64,000 bases of DNA from Adiantum capillus-veneris (taxonomy: Eukaryota; Streptophyta; Polypodiopsida; Polypodiales; Pteridaceae). Positions 10,893 to 21,064 of the stretch are shown piece by piece; the first letter of the stretch is position 1, and each line of letters opens with the position of its first letter. The position numbers were made by a program, and so were the translations under genes. Where the stretch lies: contig CM043944.1 of NCBI GenBank assembly GCA_014529385.2, forward strand, positions 74,241,384-74,305,383, written 5' to 3'. The notes under the pieces are model-generated. The model was not told where the DNA came from and did not search any database. It saw only the letters and a list, made by a program, of their open reading frames with translations.

Positions 10893-12953
10893 CTTTTGAT
10901 GCATAAGTATACTTCATATAATAACTCATATTCATAAATAAAAGCTTTCTACCATACCTTAGTTTTACCTTTGAAGTAATATAAATGTACATTACTATTA
11001 GAAAGTACTGCAAGAGAAGTATCAATGATTGTGCCTCTTTTTGTCTGGGGGAAAAGCATTTGTATATTTCTTCTAATATCTCATCTATACCCTACCATAT
11101 ATAAATTATTTTCTTCTTTTCACATTTATTTAATAATATAACCCTTCAATAATGCATACCTTTTGGATACATACAAGAGGGAAGGGCCTACTATAAGACT
11201 CTATGAAAAGGAAGATCCAAAGCTTCTTGGACCATCCCAATTTGAAAATCCCGACCTAAGGGCGTGGACAAAAGGCCAAAACCAAGTCAAGCTCTTTTAG
11301 TAGGCCAATTTTTCCTTTTGAAGCATGTCAATCCGAGTTACAGGGAAAAGAGTGAAAAATCCTCTCACAACTACACTGCAAGAAGAGATGGTAAACAGGT
11401 GAACCAAGTGAAAAGAGGTAATCTTGGTCTTTTTCCATAAAATAAGATATTTGGAGGGTAAAATACATAAGCATGTGAATGTGACACCTCAAAGACGCCT
11501 TGAAGGACAAGACACACAAGTTGGGACCCCCTGCTGGAGCCACACAGAAGATGCCTAGGTGGGGCCCACATACATCATGCACCCACATGGAGCCTCAACG
11601 ACCAAAAATGCTGAATTTCATGATATTTTGAGTCCTAATATTGCCCATTTTAAGAAATATCCAAAGAACATTTGATTTGGGCTAACTCTTTAGCCTAATC
11701 AAGTGATTATGTAAAACATGGCTCCCTCACCTATAAAAAGGGCAACCTTCTCTTCATTGAGGCATGTTATGAGTGAGTGAGAATAGCTCAACTCCATTGT
11801 GACAAACTCATCTTAGTGCCACACTTTCTCTTGAAGAAAGGCTGAAGTCTTGCCTCATCTTCTCTCTCCAGTAAGGTGGTGGCGATTGCTCTCATGTAAG
11901 ATATATGTTGCTAGTTTTCCTTTCATTTGCATATCTAGTACAATACTTGTCTCTAACTCTATCTCTATCCCTATTCTATCTTTACTACTTCTTTAATCTC
12001 TCTTGTTGTGTCCTAATTGTTTCATTGGAAGGTATTCAAACAACAACCTTGTCAATGTAATGGGTACAACCTTCTTGCTGGAAACAATTATGTGCACAAG
12101 GTTAGTAACCATATCTTCATCTTCCACAAGCATCTCTCTCTCTCTTAAGGTTCTCATTCTCTTCCACAAACTCTAGAATCTCCTTGCTACAGGTACTTCT
12201 CTCCCCGCAGTATCCTTATTGCCTAAGGGCAACAATAGGGCTTGGGAGAGAAGTTACTCTCTTCTTCTTCTCCTTTCACTTCTTTCACACCTTTATCTTT
12301 GAACATACTAAGTATATCATTGATTAATAACCATAATCCACATAGAGGTAATTTATTTCAGTTCCATTCAGTGCAATCTATTAGGGTCAACATTTGGATT
12401 AGCCGGAAGATTCACTTTCAACAACGCATAGTGTTTCTATTTGGTCCTGAAAGACTCAACGAAGTACTTCTCTCACTAGATCCCATCATACTACTTATTA
12501 TTGACTATGACTTCTCTTTTGATGTGAGTGTGGTTATTTTATTATGAATCAAGAGGATTTGTACTCACAACTAATCCCAATCGCTAGACAAAACATATAC
12601 ATTATAGTAAGCACAAAGCTACAGTTCCAAAGAGCAATCCGTAGCTTATTTGGACAACAAGGATTAAATATCATTAACTGATCCATTAACCCTTTTATCC
12701 TACCCATGATACGATATGATCGTAATCTCGATGTTTTCATTTTTGTTTTGTTCTGACTATCTTTCATGAGTTCTCTCCATCACATGTGTGTTTATAAGGG
12801 AAAGTGAGCGGCTTCTTTGGCTACATTTCTTCTTTAGCTCTAGAAGCTATGTTATCTACATCTTAGCTCCTTCTCATAACCATTGAGCTTCCTCACAAAC
12901 TCTCACAGCAAGAGGCCCGGTGCCTTCCTGGCAAGACCGCCAACTTCTTGACA
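10837..12953 (+). repeat. 3' LTR of element A (2117 bp)
   Basis: Runs from TGTCGTGTTGTGGCACG to CAACTTCTTGACA. Both ends are confirmed by the minus-strand solo LTR at 55654-57609, which shares the start (TGTCGTGCTGTGACACG) and several internal blocks, and its last 240 bp by the 5' LTR fragment. A TATA box (TATAAAA, 11732-11738) lies in the U3 part. The region has no convincing gene; a 100-codon open stretch at 12242-12547 is a well conserved LTR block. Confidence 0.85.
11732..11738 (+). promoter_or_regulatory. TATA box in element A LTR
   Basis: CCTATAAAAAGGGC, at the same relative place as CCTATAAATGGG (minus strand) in the solo LTR near 56788-56796. Confidence 0.65.
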
Positions 12954-13053
12954 ACGTGCTGCGGGAAAACAACCTAGTGTGTCTACGGTCGAGATTGAAG
13001 GGTTGGAGGAGTCAGATCCGGTGGTTTCACTAATCACATGATCTAGTAAAAAT

Positions 13054-14070
13054 GTGGTTCCAACAATCAATGTTAAGCTTCCGGATTGGACGACTCAAGA
13101 AGAAGTACGGGAAAAGACTGTAACCTGGATGCCACAATCAGCACCACCATTGAAATCATCAGGACCATTGACCGTTGGTCTTGAAACAAACGAAGGGAAA
13201 GACAGAAACAAGGATGATACTAGGGAAGGGGATGATTGGAATTCAGTTTGGAAAGAGGTCCTCAATTCGCCAATACAAGTACCTTTAGGTTCACAAATGA
13301 AATTGGTTCTGAATTTTCATAATGCCTTGCTAAGTACGAAGTCCAAAGAGATGAGCGAAGTGAACATTGCGATAGCTGAAGGCAAGGGGGACGAGTCAGC
13401 CCCGTTGCAGGCAAATAGGATCACGGATACTCACATTCTGGAGCTTTCAGTGAGATATCATGGTACATACATTGATAAGGTACTATTGGATGGAGGAGCG
13501 GGAGTAAATATTATTACTCAAGCAGTTTTGGACTCAGTGATTGGGAACCCTGCACCATTTGTAGTCCGCATGGCAGATCAAAGAAGAGTGCAGCCAGTAG
13601 GATTACTTTTGGGCAGTGTCGTGGATGTAGCTAGCCTATCTTTTGTTGTTTCTTTAGTAGTCTTGAATATTGAGGATCATAGTCAGGATTATCACATTAT
13701 TATGGGGAGACCATGGTTAAGACGAGCCAAGGTAAAGCACAATTGGGAGGCAAATATGCTAATAGTTAAAAAGGGTCACAGGAAAGTTCAGGTGATGTTG
13801 GGAACATGTAGGCAACCCGTTCAGGCAGCATGGCCTGTGATAGCAGAAACAATAAATATGGTAAAAGGATTAGAAGAATATGAAGAGGAGCAATTTCTGA
13901 AGGCTAACATGGATTTATTTTCTTTGTACCTTGCCGACATTTCTATGATTCCGGAGGGGGCACCCAAGAGAGGGTGCAACAGAAATCTTGTCCTAGTCCC
14001 GAATCATTGGAGGATATTATTAAGCAGGAACATGCGTTTGAAGCATAGATGGGGAAAATTACACGGGTGA
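13054..14070 (+). pseudogene. element B protease region
   Basis: A 338-residue frame. After a charged N-terminal linker the retropepsin fold starts near residue 125: LELSVRYHG, the active site KVLLDGGAGVNII (D-G-G in place of D-S-G), and YHIIMGRPWLRRAKV, the usual end of the domain. Asp is kept. The linker to the polymerase follows and its last residues are frameshifted. The 5' neighbour (gag) has been lost to the insertion of element A. Confidence 0.9.
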
Positions 14071-14206
14071 AAGAAGATGAATTGGAGTAGCTCTTTCCAG
14101 GGGAACAAGCGGATTGTCAGCCCATTTATATTAATAAGCAGCTTGAGTCAAGTTTCCGAAGAGACTTGATTGGCTTACCGCCGACAGAATTTAAAGATGT
14201 TTTTGC

Positions 14207-15118
14207 ATGGGAATATGTGGATATGAAAGAATTGGATCCAAAGATCAGCATACTATTAACCTAAAACCAGATGCGGTGCCAATGAAGCATAATTCTTATA
14301 GGATGAATGTGAATGTGGCAAAGCAAGTTAAGGTGGAAATTGATCGTCTTTTGGAGGTGGGTCTTATTACCCCTATTGATAATCAAGAGTGCATTTATCC
14401 CATTGTGATGATACAAAAGAAAAACAAGCAAATTCAAATTTGTGTAGATTATTGGAAGCTGAATGAAGCTATAGTTTCGGATCCTTTTCCTCTTCTATTT
14501 CTGGATTCTATTTTGGATGATGTGGCAGGGCATGATATGTATACTTTTTCGGATGGGTTTAGTGGATATAGCCAAATTAGAATGGCGTTACGTGATCAGC
14601 CTAAAACAGCTTTTATCACAGCATGGGGCGTTTTTGCATGCACGGTGATGTGGTTCGGATTAAGGAATGCACCCTCAACTTTTCAAAGGGATATGTTTCA
14701 AATTTTTGGTCCCTATTTGATAGATTTTATGCGGGTTTTTTTGGATGATCTCAGTGTTTTTGGAGCACAACTGGAGCATTTGAAACAATTGCGGTTATGT
14801 TTTATGAAATGTTGAGAGGTAAAATTCAGTTTAAATCCTCTCAAATGTGCATTTGCAGTTAGAAGTGAAAGGTTATTGGGTCATATAATCTCTGAGGATT
14901 AAATTTCCGTGGATCCGGATAAAATAGCCACAATTATGGAAGCGCCTCCACCGATGAATTCAAAACAGTGTCAAGTCTTTCTGGGTCAAGCTCGTTGGCA
15001 TGGGAGGAATTTCAGGTTTGCCGCACATTTGGAAATCCCTATTAATCAGGCAGCACATTCAAAGGATTTTGAATGGATGAAGGAATGTTTGGATTTTTGG
15101 AGATTAAAAATTCAGTAG
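14207..15118 (+). pseudogene. element B reverse transcriptase
   Basis: Gypsy polymerase: VEIDRLLEVGLITPID, QICVDYWKLNEA (usually V-D-Y-R-x-L-N), FSDGFSGYSQIRMA, WFGLRNAPSTFQRDMF, and catalytic FLDDLSVFG near 14735. It stops at TGA 14813-14815 and continues in another frame (LLGHIISED; KIATIMEAPPPMNSKQCQVF) through the thumb to 15118. YxDD is FLDD, a common gypsy variant. Confidence 0.92.
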
Positions 15119-15560
15119 TCCAAAGCTCCGATTACGATCCCTCCGAATTGGGGTCAGGATTTTCATGTATTCGTGGATGCTTAGGACCGGGCCATTGGCA
15201 GTATGCTGATGGAAGAAAAAATTCAAGGGTGGTTTCGAACTGTCTATTACATCATTAGAAGATTATCATCCACAGAAATGAACTATTTAGTGAAAGAAAG
15301 AGAATGTTTAGGGATGATTTATTCAATAAAAAAATTACGCATTATCTATTGGGCCGACGATTTTTCTTTCATGTGGATCACTCGGCTCTTTTATATCTGG
15401 TGCGCCAACAAAACTTGACATGCAGATTGGCCAGATGGGTGCTCTTGTTGTTACAGGAATTTGATTTTGAGGTCATACATCGTCCGGGAGCCCAGCATGC
15501 GGTGGCTGACTACCTATCTACGTTAGATTCCGGTAAGACGCCGATGGGGGTCACTGATGA
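15119..15560 (+). pseudogene. element B RNase H region
   Basis: Recognisable pieces are RRLSSTEMNYLVKERECLG (catalytic Glu region), FFFHVDHSALLYLV (catalytic Asp region), ARWVLLLLQEFDFEVIHRPG and HAVADYLSTL. They occur in several frames because of at least two indels. Confidence 0.88.
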
Positions 15561-15739
15561 ATTTCCGGATGCGTCTCTGTTTTTAATTGGAGCTGCTATG
15601 GATGATATTACAGTTCAGCAACAACCAAGGGTCATCCCCAGCATTCCATGGACTTGGTATGAGGAGATGTTTTATTTTCTCGACAGTAGCGAAATGCCTT
15701 CATTTTTGTCCAGTCATAAAAGAAAATGGATGGCTATCT

Positions 15740-16807
15740 GAAGCAGGAATTTTGAGATTCTCATGGGGAAGCTCTATTATCACACGGTTGTGGAGGTCTT
15801 GCTCAGATGTGTTCTACCACAAGAACAAGAAGCGGTTTTGGAGGAAGTCTATATAAGCATTGCAGGGGGCCATTTTGCAGCCTTGACCACGGCTAGGAAA
15901 CTTCTACAATTAGGATTATGATGGCCTACATTGTTTCAAGATGTGAGAAGTTATGTGCAACAGTGTGATGTGTGTCAGTGGTTGGGACAACCCACTAAAA
16001 TGTCCAGAATGCCTTTTCAGCCGGTATTGCCTTTGGAACCTTTTCAAAAGTGGGGATTGGATTTTATTGGGCCTTTTAAACCAGTTGGCAGCTCACAGGG
16101 CCGGGGTAATGAGTATATTTTGACATCCACGGATCATGCTACCAAAATGGGTGGAGGCATGGCCTTTGAAAGATAATACTACAGTTTCTATGGCTCGGTG
16201 TTTATATAAGGATGTTTTTTCCAGATATGGCTGCCCTATTGAGATGGTTAGTAATCGAGGTAGCCATTTTTTGAATTAGGTGATGGAGAGAATGCTGCGA
16301 TTTTACTTTGTATTGCATAGGAAATATTCTCCATATTACCCTCAGGCGAATGGGCAGGCAGAATCAACTAATAAGAAATTGGTTTGTATTCTAACAAAGT
16401 TAGTGAATATGCATCGAACGGATTGGGATGTGAAACTTCCTTCCGCATTATGGGCTTATCGGAAAGCTTATAAAGTGGCAACAGGATTGACTCCTTTCAA
16501 GTTGGCATTTGGTATGGAGGCAATTACCCCAGTGGAGCATGTGGTTACGAGTTTGCGGATGTTGATTGCGGATAAGACTCTTCCGGAAGATTTCGTAATT
16601 TATTGTTTGGATGTTTTGCAAGAACTAGATGAAAAGCGATTGCAGAGTTTTGCAGTGTTGCAAGATCTGCAGTCTAGGCGAAAAAAATGGCTAGATCGCC
16701 CTAAAGCACGGCAAAATTTACGGGGGAAGTTGGTCTTGGTATTTAATTCTCGTCTTGGGAAGATGCCTGGGAAGCTTACGATGGTCGGGACCATTCTGGA
16801 TTTTTAA
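15740..16807 (+). pseudogene. element B integrase
   Basis: The HHCC finger appears as VQQCDVCQWLGQPTK; its His pair is at about 15865. The core follows: KWGLDFIGPFKPVG holds the first Asp, VSNRGSHFLN corresponds to the second (Asp replaced by Asn in S-D-x-G), and YYPQANGQAESTNKK the catalytic Glu. The rest (VKLPSALWAYRKAYKVATG, LTPFKLAFGMEA) is standard gypsy integrase. Stops and frameshifts occur near 15922, 16175 and 16279. The C-terminus is only partly readable. Confidence 0.9.
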
Positions 16808-16927
16808 AGCATGCAAGCCCACTTCTTTTTACTTCAGGATTTGCGAGGGGAGGTGATTTCTGTGCCGGTGAATGGATTTTGATTACGCCATTATTTTCAC
16901 CTACCTTGATTCAGTGTCCCTTTTGCT

Positions 16928-18732
16928 GTGGTACAAGAGCCGGAAGCCGCCTCAATCATGATTGGAAACTCTTTTGCATGCAATCTTGGAAAGCGGGAAA
17001 ATGGCAATGATGATTGCGACACCGTGGTACGCCCTATTTTGATAACTCTTTTTGAGTGGTTTAGTGCATGCAATCAATACTTCCTACTATCCTCATGTTT
17101 TTTGCATCACGCTTTCAAGGTTCTCCTACCTCCTTTCTCGCTGCTTCTGTGTCTCTTTGCCACCATGACGGCTTCTCTGCTGCAATTGTCAGAGAGAGGT
17201 TTCTTGCACAGTGCCAAAGAGTGGTATCATAGATGGGGCGAAACACCCCAATAAATACGAAAGTCGGCCAGCTACTACTGACCTGGTGTTTCCATTAAGA
17301 GAAGTTTTCCCTCTCACCCTGCACCCTCTGTGTCATTTTGAAGATGATAGATTTGTAGTGCGGGGTACTGCAACACCCTTGCCACAAACTTAGAGTCAAG
17401 AAGTGCCAGATGTTCAGGTGACTCAAACCCCTGCTCGTATTGTGGATATGCCCGGAACATGAACTGCAGTGGTAGCCCCTAGTGCACAGGAGATGGCCAC
17501 TGTAGGAACATCGAACCGGAAGCAAGGTCGGGAGGACAACATGTTTTCCACACCACCTTCTGCTTCGACATCCACAGTGTCGGAGGATTCCGCTATTGCG
17601 CACTAGAGATGCAGAATACAGGAAAGGGCGGCAACCTCTACTCTGACTGGGACTGGCTCTATGGGTGCGGACACTTCTTGACAACCAGGTAATTCTGGAG
17701 TCACTAACACAGCTGCTTTGATGGAAGGCACCCTTCCCGCAGTTCTGCCTTGGGAGGCGGCGGGCCGCAAATCCCTCTAACCAACTCTAGGTGTGCGGCA
17801 CTTTTCTGGAGCGTCTTGTGAATTCTATTCGTTCGGCCTAGCCAGCTGCCGCACCTGAGGCACGAGTCATAGAGCTAGAAACGCAGGTAATAGCTTTGCA
17901 GGATAGCATCACCGATTTAACAAATCAAAATGTAGAATTAACTACGGTAGCTTGGTGGTAAACTGAAGAAATATAGACACTCAGGGGGGCTAATTCTGCA
18001 TTTGTGGCTTCTATTCAAGATGAATTGCTCCAATTGCGAACGCATAATAGCCTTGCCACTTATTTAGCATCTCATCTTGGTGATGTGATGATCAACATGA
18101 ATGATCTGGATGCCTTAGCAATGGAGATGCAGCAGGACCTCCACAATTTTTTGGAGAGTAAACTACAGAGTTGGAGAACAAGGCTAACTGTTGAGGTGAT
18201 AGCACAACAACCAACTCAGCAGGTTGTGATGAAGCAACCTGAGCCATGGAATACTGACAGAGGTAAGAATGTTTTTCGAGAAGGTTTTGATATTGCTGAT
18301 TGGGCACAAGCTACAGAAGATTGTGTTGAGGCCCAAACTCATGTCTCTTGTTTGCAGCGAGAGTGATACATCGCCTTCGTAAGGAGCAGCGCAGGTTATG
18401 TTTCTGGGTGGAGACTTTGGCTCATTCCTTCTCCCTTAGTCTTCCACCATGTCCTCCTTTTTAGCCTGCACTAAATAGATACCTGTCTTGATATTATACT
18501 CTGCATACGCCTCTTGATTATTTGTCGCAGACGCCTCAGTCTATTTCTTTGCCAACACAATTTATTCCAAGGGATCCTTGGCCGGAGCACATAGAGATAG
18601 ATCCACATCTCTTGGCCGAGGTGTATCTGGCTCATCGTGAAGATTTTCGAGCATTTGGCTACATTGAAATTTCTTCCTCACCAGAGCAGGTCAAAGAACA
18701 ACAACAGGAACCTTCCACCCCGAGGGGCTAAG
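16928..18732 (+). pseudogene. degenerate extra coding region downstream of element B integrase
   Basis: About 1.8 kb in which coding fragments appear in changing frames: MTASLLQLSERGFLHSAKEW near 17165, PATTDLVFPLREVFPLTL after a frame change, a Ser/Thr/Pro-rich stretch, a coiled-coil-like segment near 17870-18160 (IELETQVIALQDSITDL; ELLQLRTHNSLATYLASHL), and an acidic tail near 18530-18730 (PWPEHIEIDPHLLAEVYLAH). I do not recognise the product. Its place after integrase is that of the additional or env-like open reading frame in some plant gypsy lineages, but no signal peptide or fusion motif is visible. Confidence 0.45.
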
Positions 18733-19117
18733 TTGTGGGTTTGCGCAATCCATCGTGCGTGCCAGGTGTTACGGCATAAGCTGCACAGTGCGGTCTTGCA
18801 GAGGTCTGGATATTGTAGACTAGGAGTCATGCGGCTTTGGGGCAGTTATTCATAGGATATCATAAGACAGGATGGGGGTCTGCACCGTTCTCGATCTGCA
18901 CTAGAGCAGCGGTTGTATATGGGGGGACATACCTGTCTTTGGATATATCGCTCATGTTCATGTTATCAAATACATTGTCTCTCTTGTACTTTGTGTTCAG
19001 ATATACATCAATGAGGAAGGCAGTTTTCTATTTGTTGTAATATGTCTTATGTTCTATCTTTCTATGTTCTGTTGTTTGAATAATGTAACCATTCCCATAC
19101 TGCTTATTGGCTGAAAG

Positions 19118-19387
19118 CATGTTAACCTGTCGCGCTTTTTGTGCTAGTTAGCAGTTTCAAGTTAGCACATGTTCAAAAAGTTGGACGTCCGGTAAATTTT
19201 TTACAAATAATATCAAAATTTTTCGGAGGTTGTACATTTGGATTCCTTGTTTCAAGTGCTTTCTATTGATATATCATATGTCATAGATCTTGGAGATGTA
19301 GCTCAAGTTATTGTACTAGTTAACACATGTCAAAATTGTGCTAGTTAGCATTGTCCGGGACATGAAAAGGCATGACAGGTTAACATG
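19118..19387. mobile_element. inverted-repeat element, MITE-like (270 bp)
   Basis: CATGTTAACCTGTC at 19118-19131 is repeated exactly in inverted orientation at 19374-19387, with weaker similarity continuing inward (a GC step, a T run, TG). Inside are two more related motifs (GTGCTAGTTAGC at about 19140 and 19338). There is no coding capacity. No clear target duplication is visible, so a simple hairpin or a fragment of element B 3' sequence is possible. Confidence 0.5.
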
Positions 19388-20452
19388 ATTTCACCCTATT
19401 GCTCCTTTGCGGGCAATAGACATTACAACGCACATAAGCAATCTCACACAAAGACACACACCAAATGGCACAAGAGAGAGTATGATCAAGGGAAAGAAAG
19501 AGAGAAAGGAGTGGAGTTTGTGCAAATACCTAATTGAAAACTTGCAAGGTAATGATGTATACTATCAGATTATCACAAAGCTTTCATAAACTAAACCAAC
19601 AATTAGTGAATGGTAAACATTTCTAGCACACACACGCTATCTTAGGGCGTGGGAAACTTCTCACCACACAGACCTCTTACAATGAACAAGAAACTTTGCA
19701 ATGAAAACACACTAACCACTTTCTCAGACAAGCTCAAATGACGAAACTTCAAAGATACAAGTCACCTTGCTTTCACCAAACCACACAGCACAAGTGAAAG
19801 GACGATGATTCTAGAACCAAGACGCACCTTTGAAGCACCAAAATCTCAATTGTGTATAGCAAAAGAGCATGTACAATAGTGGTTTTAGATAGGGCACTTA
19901 CACTCTCTCACTTTTCAATGTGTAGAATCAAGGCTTCTCTCACACCAAGTGTGAAGCTCACAAGATGATGACTACACCTAGATCTCTCCTTGCGTATAGA
20001 GTACGGGGGTGCCTGTGAGATGTTAGAAATGGTTTTACAAGAAGGAGCGGGGCCTATTTATAGGTTGGAGACCCCGCATTAAGATTATTGGAAATCCCAA
20101 TTTACAAGCGAACAAATCATTATTATTTCTGAATATCAAAACTTTCTGGGCCTTCTTTGTCTGCTCCAGTCATGGATGTGGGCTCAAGAGGATGCATTAT
20201 TGATGGTAAATAAGTAAAGTTTTAAGTAGAGAGAGAGAGAGAGAGAGAGAGAGTTTATATGTACATGTCTTGAGGGAAGGTGCTTTTAGAGTTGGGTTAA
20301 TGGGTAATTGTGTTAGTAGGTTAGTAGGTAGTGTTAGCAATTACTAGAGAAAGTTAGTAATATATTTAAAATGGATAAAATGACTTGAAGGATGATAAAA
20401 GAGGGGTGAATGAGATGGGTGCACCCTTGAGATGGTGAATGCTAGTTTTACA
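19388..20452 (-). repeat. LTR-like repeat X1, minus strand
   Basis: Shares several blocks with 41940-43011 (X2), including CATGGATGTGGGCTCAAG and a minus-strand TATA box (CTATAAATAGG, 20055-20062) before a GC-rich stretch. Both copies end on the right in TTTACA, so on the minus strand they start TGTAAA, as an LTR should. The left limit is not defined. It contains a GA microsatellite. There is no gene here. Confidence 0.6.
20228..20253. repeat. GA microsatellite
   Basis: About thirteen GA units in repeat X1. Confidence 0.95.
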
Positions 20453-21064
20453 TTACTTGCAGACTTGGGAGTGCAGGTGGACTAGCAGATTTTCATCCAT
20501 TGTGACAACCTCAGCAACATGCAGTTGGCTAGGAACCCAGTGTTCCATGCCAGGACCAAACACATAGAGGTCCATTACCACTACGTTCGAGAGCGAGTGT
20601 TGGAGGGCGACATCGACTTGGTCTACGTCAGCACAGAGGAGCAGATAGCGGATATCTTTACCAAGGCCCTCAGAGCTGAGAAGCTTCGACGTTTCCGGAC
20701 TATGCTTGGACTCTGCGACATGCAGAGCTCAAGGGGGAGTGTTGAGATGTCGAGCTCTACACCTTGAGCTGGCATCCACTACGGGTCTTGGCCGCTTACG
20801 GCATTTACTCACTGGCGCGCTAGGTGACTGACACAGAGGATCTCTGCGAGTGATCTTACAGCTGGACTACACTTATAGTGCCATCCTAGTACGCTTTTAG
20901 CATGTTCACACTTAGTGACCGCATGTACATATGTGCTACTTTTCAGCTTTAGCACTTAGTCATTTTGTACTCTCTTTTCTGTGAAGAAGAAGAAGAAGAA
21001 GCTTTCCATCTCTGTGTGCTTTGTGCTTGTCTTGTGTAGCTATCTTGCATCCTCATTCTTTACA
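20453..21064 (+). mobile_element. 3' fragment of a second copia copy
   Basis: Matches 2535-3146 of the first copia element closely: the last part of RNase H, the polypurine tract and the whole LTR (20740-21064, TGTTGAG to TTTACA). The coding piece 20519-20767 ends IADIFTKAL, then a tail. It starts abruptly at the right end of X1 and ends at E2 leader sequence, so it is the remainder of an element that landed in the E2 leader and was itself hit by X1. Confidence 0.93.
20519..20767 (+). pseudogene. copia RNase H C-terminus fragment
   Basis: 82 residues, nearly identical to the same part of the first copia element (RNPVFHARTKHIEVHYHYV, STEEQIADIFTKAL). Intact in itself but without the rest of the polymerase. 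Confidence 0.92.

Larger units (their letters stand above)
5508..12953 (+). mobile_element. Ty3/gypsy element A, nearly complete but decayed
   Basis: A fragment of 5' LTR (to 5757), gag with a zinc knuckle, protease, reverse transcriptase, RNase H, integrase with a GPY-type C-terminus, then a 2.1-kb 3' LTR (10837-12953). LTR identity is supported by three related copies: this 5' fragment, the 3' LTR and a minus-strand solo LTR at 55654-57609. The coding part is broken by about eight frameshifts or stops. A second internal copy at 50455-52497 keeps about 560 bp that this copy lost near 8014. The left end is cut by element C; the right end abuts element B coding sequence. Confidence 0.9.
12954..19100 (+). 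mobile_element. Ty3/gypsy element B, old and decayed, ends uncertain
   Basis: Protease, reverse transcriptase, RNase H and integrase appear in gypsy order from 13054 to about 16800, followed by about 1.9 kb with degenerate extra coding. The start is cut by the 3' LTR of element A at 12953. The right end is not marked by a recognisable LTR; a purine run TATATGGGGGGACATAC at 18915-18931 could be the polypurine tract. Many stops and frameshifts make this one of the oldest copies here. Confidence 0.85.
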
